This document shows positions 8,965 through 16,465 of a stretch of 48,030 nucleotides of DNA, piece after piece. Source of the DNA: Chlorobiota bacterium (GTDB lineage Bacteria; Bacteroidota; Bacteroidia; Bacteroidales; JAADGE01); NCBI GenBank assembly GCA_013152535.1, contig JAADGE010000045.1:1-48030 (forward strand). The letters are read 5' to 3'. How positions within the stretch are numbered: position 1 is the stretch's first letter; the number at the start of each line of letters is the position of its first letter. Made by a program: the position numbers and the translations under genes. The notes under the pieces were generated by a model. It did no database searches, was not told the origin of the DNA, and was given only the letters and a program-made list of their open reading frames with translations.

Positions 8965-11328
8965 ATGAAACAACTGACTTTAATTTCCTTATTTTTCATC
9001 ATTTCCGTCTCGGCTTTTTCTCAAAAAACAGGATGCATTTACGGTGATTGTGCCGACGGATACGGAAAATATATTTGGCAAAACGGCGATGAATACATCG
9101 GGAATTGGAAAAACAATGAAAAAGAAGGTAAAGGCACATACATTTTTACAAGCGGCAGTAAATATACCGGCGAATTTAAAGACGGAAAAAGATACGGTAC
9201 AGGAACATATGTTTGGCCCGACGGTGAAAAACATATAGGTCAATGGATGAATAATAAACAAAACGGTGAAGGGTCGTATTACAGAAAAGACGGAAGTGTA
9301 CTCACAGGTGTATGGAAAGAAGGAAAATACAAAGGAAAAACCGGAGAAATAACCGGTTGCATCTTCGGAAACTGTGCTGACGGATATGGTACATATATTT
9401 GGTCAACAGGGGAAAAATATACAGGTAACTGGGAAAAGAACAAACGCAAAGGACAGGGAACAAACTATTTTGTAAGCGGAGAACGCTACGAAGGTGAATG
9501 GGCTGATGATTTAAGAAACGGCTACGGTACCAATTATTACAACGACGGTACAACAAAAGCCGGTTTATGGGAAAATGACAGATACATCGGAACAAGTTCT
9601 AATAATTACGGCTGTATTTCAGGTAATTGCAATAATGGTTACGGTATTTATACTTGGGATACAGGCGAACGGTATGAAGGCTATTGGAAAAACGGTATGA
9701 GAAACGGTAAAGGCACAAATTATTTTGCAAACGGTGCCGAATATACCGGAAATTGGAAAGACGATAAAAAAAACGGCTACGGTGCTTATAAATATAAACC
9801 TGAATCTCAATATAAAAGTTATAACGGCGACTGGGTAACAGATAAATTGACAGGTAACGGTATTTTTATCTACAGAAACGGTCAAAAATATATCGGAGAA
9901 TTGTTAAATAATTATTTTCACGGTGAAGGTACTATGTATTATACCGACGGAACATCCAAAACCGGTACTTGGGAATATGATAAATTTATTAAAAGTAATA
10001 AAATCAATACAGGTTGTATATCAGGAAATTGTGCAAACGGTTTCGGAACTTATGTTACAAAAAAAGGAGATAAATATGTAGGAACATTCCGAAGCAGTTA
10101 TTACAGCGGACGAGGAACCTTTACTTTTGCAGCCGGCGATGTATATGAAGGAGAATTTAAGAACGGCACTTATGAAGGTCAGGGAACATATTCATTTGTC
10201 TCAGGAACAAAGTATGTCGGAGAATTTAAAAACGGTACGTATAACGGTATCGGAACGGTATATTACACAAACGGAACTACGAAATCAGGCTTATGGAAAA
10301 ACGGCGAATTTATCGGAAATCAAAAAAGTAAATCTCTGCCTCAAATTACTTGGCTGTCTCCCCAATTTGTAAATACAACGGCAAGCTCCAACACTATTAA
10401 AGCAAAAGTTTGTATTAAATCAGAAAGTGAACTTGAAAATGTTCAGTTTTTGGTAAACGGAAAAGTTAAAGTAAATTATGCAACAAGAGGTTACACAGTT
10501 GTAAATGCTGATTGTGATTTTACCGTAGAACGTGATGTCCCCGTGGAAAACGGAACAAATAAAATTACGGTAAAAGTTACAAATGCCGGAGGCGAAGTTA
10601 TTTCCGATACCAGAATTGTTAACTTTCAAGTTGATAATTCAACTCAAAATCAAAAACGATTGGCTTTAGTTATCGGAAACGGTGCTTATTTATTATCTCC
10701 TCTTAAAAATCCGGTTAACGATGCACAGTTAATGGCTCAGGAATTGCAAAAACTCGGGTTTGAAGTAATGTCTTTTACTGATTTAAGCCAAAACGATATG
10801 AAATCTGAAATTCGAGCATTCGGAAATAAATTAAGTAAAGAAAAAGGTGTCGGATTATTTTATTATGCCGGTCACGGAATACAATTAAACGGTGAAAATT
10901 ATCTGGTACCGGTTACCGCAGTAATTAATAAAGAACAAGATGTGGAACTTGAATCGGTTAATTTAAAAAGGGTTTTAGGTGAAATGGATTATGCCCAAAA
11001 CGATTTAAATATTGTTATATTAGATGCCTGCCGAAATAATCCTTTTGCCCGAAGTTTTCGCTCCGGAGGCGGTAACGGACTGGCATCAACAACTGCTCCG
11101 AAAGGAACTTTTATAGCTTATGCAACTGCTCCAGGCTCAGTCGCATCAGACGGTTCGGGCAAAAATGGATTATATACTCAAGAACTTGTAAAAGCTTTAG
11201 AACAACCCGGCTATAAAATAGAAGATGTCTTTAAAGCTGTAAGGAATAATGTTTATAAATTATCTGACGAAATGCAGGTTCCTTGGGAAAACTCATCAAT
11301 TTTCGGTGATTTTTATTTCAAAAAATAA
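8965..11328 (+). CDS. secreted MORN-repeat caspase-like peptidase (C14)
   Basis: 787 residues. A signal peptide (1-19) is followed by four MORN supermodules, each opening with a G-C-I-x-G-[ND]-C motif (Cys pairs 24/29, 132/137, 217/222 and 351/356). Next come a beta-sandwich linker (about 460-555) and a caspase-like domain (about 565-787). The catalytic dyad is intact: H637 in YYAGHG and C689 in LDACRNNPF. MORN repeats form elongated beta hairpins that bind lipids or proteins. C14 enzymes of bacteria (orthocaspases) usually cut after basic residues, but the specificity here cannot be read. It lies 40 bp before a papain-like peptidase gene and is likely cotranscribed with it. A secreted caspase with its own scaffold is the likely picture. 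Confidence 0.9.
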   Translation: MKQLTLISLFFIISVSAFSQKTGCIYGDCADGYGKYIWQNGDEYIGNWKNNEKEGKGTYIFTSGSKYTGEFKDGKRYGTGTYVWPDGEKHIGQWMNNKQNGEGSYYRKDGSVLTGVWKEGKYKGKTGEITGCIFGNCADGYGTYIWSTGEKYTGNWEKNKRKGQGTNYFVSGERYEGEWADDLRNGYGTNYYNDGTTKAGLWENDRYIGTSSNNYGCISGNCNNGYGIYTWDTGERYEGYWKNGMRNGKGTNYFANGAEYTGNWKDDKKNGYGAYKYKPESQYKSYNGDWVTDKLTGNGIFIYRNGQKYIGELLNNYFHGEGTMYYTDGTSKTGTWEYDKFIKSNKINTGCISGNCANGFGTYVTKKGDKYVGTFRSSYYSGRGTFTFAAGDVYEGEFKNGTYEGQGTYSFVSGTKYVGEFKNGTYNGIGTVYYTNGTTKSGLWKNGEFIGNQKSKSLPQITWLSPQFVNTTASSNTIKAKVCIKSESELENVQFLVNGKVKVNYATRGYTVVNADCDFTVERDVPVENGTNKITVKVTNAGGEVISDTRIVNFQVDNSTQNQKRLALVIGNGAYLLSPLKNPVNDAQLMAQELQKLGFEVMSFTDLSQNDMKSEIRAFGNKLSKEKGVGLFYYAGHGIQLNGENYLVPVTAVINKEQDVELESVNLKRVLGEMDYAQNDLNIVILDACRNNPFARSFRSGGGNGLASTTAPKGTFIAYATAPGSVASDGSGKNGLYTQELVKALEQPGYKIEDVFKAVRNNVYKLSDEMQVPWENSSIFGDFYFKK
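9031..10317 (+). repeat. MORN repeat array in four Cys-capped supermodules
   Basis: Repeated units of the MORN type (GxGxYxWxxGxxYxGxWKxxxxxG) run through residues about 23-451 of the caspase-like protein. They are organised in four larger blocks that each begin with a cysteine pair and end with a TKAGLWENDRYIG-type cap. This is a coding repeat and not an intergenic one. Confidence 0.9.
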
Positions 11329-11368
11329 AATGATATTCAGTTTTAATAAAATTTTTTAAATACCCCTG

Positions 11369-12751
11369 ATGAAAAAAATATTTTTCTTAACTTTAACTGT
11401 AATTCTCGGTTTTAGTGATATTTACGGACAAGATTACAGCACAGGTTTAAATTTTAACGATAAAAAATACGAATCTGTTCTTAAAAAGGCTCCGCTTACC
11501 CGCAATTTATATACAAATCTGCCGTCAGCATATTCTTTAAAAAAATATACACCCGTACCTAAAAGTCAAGGTCAGCACGGTACTTGCGTAGGTTGGTCAA
11601 CAGCCTATGCAGGAATGACAATTTTAGAATCAATTTATAAAAAAAGAACTGATAAAACAACGATTAATGCAAACACATTCTCACCCGGTTTTGTTTATAA
11701 ACAAATAAAAAACAGCAAAGATGTTTATTGTCAGTTAGGTTCATCAATTTCGGACGCTCTTAATATTCTTAAAACAAAAGGAGTCTGCAAATACAACGAT
11801 ATAACGGAAATTAATTGTCCGGCATTTATTTCACCTTCTGTATTTTCAAAAGCCTCAAAATATAAGATAAAAGATTATGCTAAAATTTTCAGTATGTTTG
11901 ATTCAAAAGAATTTAAAATTGCTGCAGTTAAAAAAAGTATCAGTCAAAATAATCCTGTAATTATAGGCATGAATACACCAAAATCTTTTTATACGGCAAC
12001 AGGAGAATGGACTCCTGTCGAAAGCAGCAGTTTAACCTACAGCGGGCATGCTATGTGTGTTATCGGTTATGACAATAACAAATACGGAGGAGCATTTGAA
12101 ATAATGAACAGTTGGGGTTCTCAATGGGGAAACAAAGGTTATATTTGGATTTCTTATGAAAACTTTACTAAATTCGTAAAATATGCTTACGAAATGATTA
12201 CTTTTAAAACAGCCGAAAATAAAAATAATTCATTTGCCGGAAGTGTTAAAATTATACAAGCAGACGGAAGTGAGAGTAATGTTACTTTTACAGACGGTAT
12301 TTACAAACTTGATAAACCATATAAATCCGGAACTCTTTTCAGATTATATATCTCCAATAGCCAAGCTGCCTATGTTTATGCTTTCGGATATGATGCAACA
12401 AAAAAAACATTTACAATTTTTCCGTATAATAAAAATATTTCTCCTGCATTAAATTATGCACAAAATGATGTTGCAATTCCTGATGAAGATCATTACATTC
12501 AAACAGATAATACAACAGGCAAAGACTATTTATGTATATTGTATTCTAAAACTAAATTAAATATTGAGAATATTCAATCTGAAATCGAAAAAACATACGG
12601 ATCTTTTAGCGACAGAATTAATTATGTGCTAAAAGATCGTTTAATTTTACCCGATGAAGTTGAATTTAGTCAAAAAAAAATGCAGTTTAATGTAAAAAAC
12701 AGTAAAAAAAATATTATTGCTTTAATCGCAGAAACAATCCATATTGACTAA
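11369..12751 (+). CDS. secreted papain-like (C1) peptidase with DUF4384-like domain
   Basis: 460 residues with a signal peptide (about 1-20). The C1 catalytic residues are all visible: oxyanion Gln near 67-69 (SQGQHGTCVGWS), C73, H227 (YSGHAMCV) and N247 (NSWGSQWG). The second half (about 295-420; SGTLFRLYISNSQAAYVYAFGYD, ending in LCILYSKTKL) resembles DUF4384, a beta domain found beside caspases and peptidases in bacteria. There is no classical inhibitory propeptide; the catalytic Cys starts only about 50 residues after the signal peptide. It is 40 bp downstream of the MORN-caspase, so two unrelated cysteine peptidases are probably coexpressed. It could act as activator, executor or stoichiometric partner of the caspase. 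Confidence 0.87.
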   Translation: MKKIFFLTLTVILGFSDIYGQDYSTGLNFNDKKYESVLKKAPLTRNLYTNLPSAYSLKKYTPVPKSQGQHGTCVGWSTAYAGMTILESIYKKRTDKTTINANTFSPGFVYKQIKNSKDVYCQLGSSISDALNILKTKGVCKYNDITEINCPAFISPSVFSKASKYKIKDYAKIFSMFDSKEFKIAAVKKSISQNNPVIIGMNTPKSFYTATGEWTPVESSSLTYSGHAMCVIGYDNNKYGGAFEIMNSWGSQWGNKGYIWISYENFTKFVKYAYEMITFKTAENKNNSFAGSVKIIQADGSESNVTFTDGIYKLDKPYKSGTLFRLYISNSQAAYVYAFGYDATKKTFTIFPYNKNISPALNYAQNDVAIPDEDHYIQTDNTTGKDYLCILYSKTKLNIENIQSEIEKTYGSFSDRINYVLKDRLILPDEVEFSQKKMQFNVKNSKKNIIALIAETIHID

Positions 12752-12810
12752 TTTACAAATAGTTAAAACATATTTTAGTATAATTAAATCATATATCAAT
12801 ATTGTTGGAA

Positions 12811-12841
12811 TTTTTAAATTGAAATAAAATAATTAACTTTG
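12811..12841 (+). promoter_or_regulatory. probable promoter of the SiaB-SiaB-SiaC operon
   Basis: A good -7 element, TAACTTTG at 12834-12841, lies 19 bases behind TTTT at 12811-12814, one mismatch from TTTG. The GTG start codon follows 46 bases later. The position separates this unit from the peptidase pair upstream. Confidence 0.5.
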
Positions 12842-12887
12842 TTTCTGACAAACTAACCTTAAACAGAATATGGAGTAATCCGCACCT

Positions 12888-14411
12888 GTGAAAAATAATA
12901 ATCTGGCATACAAACTTTTTGAAAGTATCCGCGGAAGTACTATGGAATACACCTACCGAGGAAGCTTTACTACCAAAGTTACCGATACAATTTTAGCTTT
13001 AACAGAATCGAACCTTCAAAACGAAAATGTAGAAAAGAAAATCAGAAAAAGAGTTTTTTTTATTATCGTTGAAGGTCTTCAAAATGTAACACGTCATCAA
13101 AGTTCCGCAGACTCCGATGAATTGGCGGGATACCCCGGTTTATTTGTTGTTCAATACAAACCCGACGGTTATTATATCACGACAGGAAATCTTATTAAAA
13201 CAACGCACGAAAAAAATATTACAAAACTTATTAATAAAATCAATAATTTAAATAAAGAAGAGTTAAAAAAATATTCTTTAGAAAAACTTGGTGAAGGCGA
13301 ATTTTCCGATAAAGGAGGTGCCGGCTTGGGTTTAATTGAAATAGCAAGGAAATCAGGAAATAAACTTGTGTATGAATTCGATAAAATTAATGATGACTAT
13401 TCATTTTTTTATATGCACTCAAAAATTATTGATTTCTCCGATGATTCGAAATCAGACAGTGTTGATTCTTTAAAACAAATTATTAAAAGACATAAACTTC
13501 TTGAAAAAGAAAATATATTATTGAATTTTATCGGTGCTTTTACTCAGGATACACTTGTTAATCTTTTATCAATTACTGAAAATCAATTACAGGGTACGGT
13601 AATTTTAAAAATGAAAGTTTTTAATTTGATGGTTGAAATATTACAAAATATTGTTAATCACGCAGATATATATACTCTTAATAATGTAACCGGAAAGCAT
13701 GCAATTTTTTATATAAAAGAATCAAAAGAAAATCTTACTTTTACATCAGGGAATTATGTCGAAAATTATAAAATTAAGGAATTCAAAGAAAAACTTGAAA
13801 ATGTAAACAATTTATCTGAAACTGATCTTTCTGACGAATATAATGAAACACTGTTAAATTTTAACAACAAAAATGATGAAAATCCCGGGCTCGGCTTACT
13901 TGATATAAAAATGAAAGCCAAAAATGCTTTTATTTATGACTTTTACAAAATAGATGATAAATTCTCTTTTTTTACACTAAAAATTCAAATTAATAAGATG
14001 AAAGACGGATTAGAAAAATACATAATTCAATCTGAGGAAGATACTCCTGAAATAATTCTTGATCCCGAAGACGGAATACTTAAGTTTAAAGGAAAATCTA
14101 TTCCTGAAAATGCAGTAAGTTTTTACAAACCGATTATTGATTGGTTGCATTCCTATAAAGAAAATCCTGCAGATCATACCCAAATATCATTTAAATTCGA
14201 CTATTATAATACCGCAACCGACAGGCAATTAGTTAAAATTTTATTGATTCTTGAAGAAATTTCTAAAAATAATTCGGTTGATATTGACTGGTATTATAAC
14301 ACCGGAGATATTTCAATGTTAAACGACGGCAGGAAATTTAAAGAATTAATTGATTTAAATATTGAGATTATTGAACTTATAGACGAAGACGGGAATGATG
14401 ATGATTTTTAA
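12888..14411 (+). CDS. SiaB-SiaB-SiaC fusion: two kinase-like domains and their phosphoprotein domain
   Basis: 507 residues from a GTG start; the first ATG is at codon 19, inside the conserved start of the domain, so GTG is preferred. Residues about 5-180 are a SiaB/DUF6272 GHKL-like kinase domain (N box E62-N66-H70; G box GGAGLGLIEIARKSG). Residues about 200-368 are a second, diverged copy (E250, N254; ENPGLGLLDIKMKA). Residues about 382-505 are a SiaC/DUF1987 domain with candidate phosphosite T442 in N-T-A-T. In the known system, SiaB, SiaC and the phosphatase SiaA are separate proteins. Here kinase and substrate share one chain, with a short acidic tail. The domain reads are mine; cis phosphorylation is inference. 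It is followed 55 bp later by the repeat-channel gene and then ppk1. Confidence 0.82.
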   Translation: MKNNNLAYKLFESIRGSTMEYTYRGSFTTKVTDTILALTESNLQNENVEKKIRKRVFFIIVEGLQNVTRHQSSADSDELAGYPGLFVVQYKPDGYYITTGNLIKTTHEKNITKLINKINNLNKEELKKYSLEKLGEGEFSDKGGAGLGLIEIARKSGNKLVYEFDKINDDYSFFYMHSKIIDFSDDSKSDSVDSLKQIIKRHKLLEKENILLNFIGAFTQDTLVNLLSITENQLQGTVILKMKVFNLMVEILQNIVNHADIYTLNNVTGKHAIFYIKESKENLTFTSGNYVENYKIKEFKEKLENVNNLSETDLSDEYNETLLNFNNKNDENPGLGLLDIKMKAKNAFIYDFYKIDDKFSFFTLKIQINKMKDGLEKYIIQSEEDTPEIILDPEDGILKFKGKSIPENAVSFYKPIIDWLHSYKENPADHTQISFKFDYYNTATDRQLVKILLILEEISKNNSVDIDWYYNTGDISMLNDGRKFKELIDLNIEIIELIDEDGNDDDF

Positions 14412-14466
14412 TTAAAATTTTTAACTCCGTAATTTGAATAAGAATTATCAATAGAATTATATTAAA

Positions 14467-16458
14467 ATGCAGAAATACTTCACAGAATTTACTGTAGAAA
14501 TTATTGATAATCAGTTTATTAGGGACAATGTCAATTATCCGAAAACTGCTGTTATTAAATTTTTTAATAATAATAAGTTACTTTCCGAAGAAGAATTCGG
14601 TTATGCCGATTCAAATTATATCAATCAATATATAAAAGCAAATAATGAGCTGCAGCTTAATTATGCTTATATAGAAAATATTGATTTGGAATTTTTAAAA
14701 GCCAAAGTTTACTCGGAAAAAATTATTCTCGAAAATTTTTCTGCTAAAAATGCTTTTTTTCACAGCCCCGAAAAAGATATAAACTTTTCAGAAATACTGT
14801 TTGAAGGAAAATTAATTGATTTCAACAGCACTTATTTTATTTGCAAAACACTTAATTTCTCTTTTTCAGTTTTTTTTGCCGAACTCAACGATTTCAGTAA
14901 CTGTTCTTTTAAGTGTGATACCGTAAACTTTTCAAAAACATCTTTCTCGGACGGAGATGTAATTTTTAAAAACAGCGTGTTCTCCGAAGGTTTAAAAAAT
15001 TTTGAAAACATTGAGTTTCAAGAAGGTAAAGTCATTTTTGTAAATGTTGAATTTAATTCCGGTGATGTATTATTTACTGATACTAAATTCGGAAACGGTC
15101 CGGTTAGTTTTAAAGTCAGTGATTTCGGAAAAGGAAGAATAGATTTTTCTCGTGCACATTTCGGAAAAGACGAAACTAATTTTGAAAAAGTTAATTTCGG
15201 TGAAGGAGATATTTCTTTTCGGTCAGCTAACTTTCAAAACGGTAAAGTTAACTTTACAAGTGCTGAATTCGGAAACGGAAAAAAATCGTTTATTAATACC
15301 GATTTCGGAAACGGCAATGTATATTTTAAAAATGTAAATTTCGGAAACGGTGTTACATCTTTCAGATTATCAAATTTCGGTTCCGGCATAACGGATTTTC
15401 ACTTCTGCGAATTCGGAAACGGTAACGTTCAATTTGATCGTTGTATATTTATGAACGGCGGAGTTAATATGAAAGCCGTGAATTTCGGAACAGGCAAAGT
15501 CAGTTTTGACAAAACATATTTCGGAGATAATAACATAACTCTTGAAGGTACAATTTTAAAAGGTAATTTACTCATTAAAGATTCTGTTTTCGGAAAAGGA
15601 GAATTTAATTTCAGCGAAGCCGATTTTCAAAATTGTGATGTTGAAATTAATAATGTTGATTTCGGAATCGGAAAAATATCTTTCAAACAATCAAGCTTCA
15701 ATACGCTCTCTCTAAAAGGTTCTCAATTAGACAATTACTTTAACCTTCAAATCACTTCCTGCAAAATGTTGGATTTATCAGATACGGTTGTTAAAGATAT
15801 TTTAGATATTAATCCGCCCGATTTCGACCCGCAAATTGAAGCTGTTGATTTCTCCGGAATGCGGCTGCTCGGAAGAATATATATTGATTGGCGAAGAGCA
15901 AATCTGAAAGAACTGATTTATAAACAAAATTCTACGATAAAAAGCAAAGAAGAGCAATTCAGAATTTTAAAAGAAAATTACAATGTTACCGGACAATATT
16001 CCTATGAAGATGAAGCTTATGTTGAATTTAAACGTACCGAAGCAATTGCTCACTTAAAAGAAGATATCTCTAAACGCCCGAAATTAAAAATATTTGCATA
16101 CATAAATTTTGCTTTCAAATGGTTGGTATTCGATAAAATGGGCAAATTTGCCACCGATCCCCTGCGTGTATTGTCAACTATGCTCCTAACCTATTTATTT
16201 TTTACATTATTATACATTTTTCTGGCAAAAATAGGAAACGTACATATTGTCTCATCCCTTTTTGCACCAAACGATCCCAGGATACTCGGTCCTATCGGTA
16301 AAGCATTTTATCACAGTGCAATAACTTTTTTAACAATCGGTTACGGAGATTATTATCCCGACGGAATTTCTCGATGGATTTCTTCAATCGAAGGTTTTGT
16401 AGGTTTGTTTTTAATGTCTTACTTTACAGTCGCTTTTGTTCGAAAAATTTTAAGATAA
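14467..16458 (+). CDS. 12-residue-repeat beta-helix protein fused to a two-helix K+ channel-like pore
   Basis: 663 residues. Residues about 106-417 are some 26 gapless 12-residue repeats, consensus xFxxxxFGxGxV, resembling pentapeptide-repeat proteins but with period 12. The C-terminal part is an Ion_trans_2-type pore: membrane helix about 567-586, pore loop with selectivity filter T623-I-G-Y-G-D628, then a second membrane helix (about 638-657). The TIGYGD filter is typical of K+ channels. There is no signal peptide, so the repeat part is probably cytoplasmic with the pore in the inner membrane. It lies 55 bp after the Sia fusion gene and 7 bp before ppk1, so the three are probably one operon. 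The channel gate may be controlled by the repeat domain. Confidence 0.85.
   Translation: MQKYFTEFTVEIIDNQFIRDNVNYPKTAVIKFFNNNKLLSEEEFGYADSNYINQYIKANNELQLNYAYIENIDLEFLKAKVYSEKIILENFSAKNAFFHSPEKDINFSEILFEGKLIDFNSTYFICKTLNFSFSVFFAELNDFSNCSFKCDTVNFSKTSFSDGDVIFKNSVFSEGLKNFENIEFQEGKVIFVNVEFNSGDVLFTDTKFGNGPVSFKVSDFGKGRIDFSRAHFGKDETNFEKVNFGEGDISFRSANFQNGKVNFTSAEFGNGKKSFINTDFGNGNVYFKNVNFGNGVTSFRLSNFGSGITDFHFCEFGNGNVQFDRCIFMNGGVNMKAVNFGTGKVSFDKTYFGDNNITLEGTILKGNLLIKDSVFGKGEFNFSEADFQNCDVEINNVDFGIGKISFKQSSFNTLSLKGSQLDNYFNLQITSCKMLDLSDTVVKDILDINPPDFDPQIEAVDFSGMRLLGRIYIDWRRANLKELIYKQNSTIKSKEEQFRILKENYNVTGQYSYEDEAYVEFKRTEAIAHLKEDISKRPKLKIFAYINFAFKWLVFDKMGKFATDPLRVLSTMLLTYLFFTLLYIFLAKIGNVHIVSSLFAPNDPRILGPIGKAFYHSAITFLTIGYGDYYPDGISRWISSIEGFVGLFLMSYFTVAFVRKILR
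14782..15717 (+). repeat. about 26 in-frame 36-bp repeats encoding xFxxxxFGxGxV
   Basis: From residue 106 to 417 the protein keeps an exact 12-residue period with no insertion except one unit shortened to 11 residues near 370-380. Phe at positions 2 and 7 and Gly at 8 and 10 are most conserved, best in the middle (for example EFGNGKKSFINT then DFGNGNVYFKNV). Outer units are degenerate. Confidence 0.9.
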
Positions 16459-16465
16459 CCCAATA

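Noticed and set aside
9031-10317. Tandem repeats possibly non-coding
   Set aside because: They translate to MORN repeats in the frame of the caspase-like protein, and alternative frames (for example minus 9619-9885) are shadows.
14782-15717. 36-bp periodic repeats that resemble a CRISPR array by spacing
   Set aside because: The repeats are gapless and in frame inside one long reading frame, with conserved Phe and Gly; there are no spacers and no cas genes.
14467-16458. Classic pentapeptide-repeat protein
   Set aside because: The measured period is 12 residues with Phe at positions 2 and 7, not A(D/N)LXX with period 5; only a loose resemblance remains.
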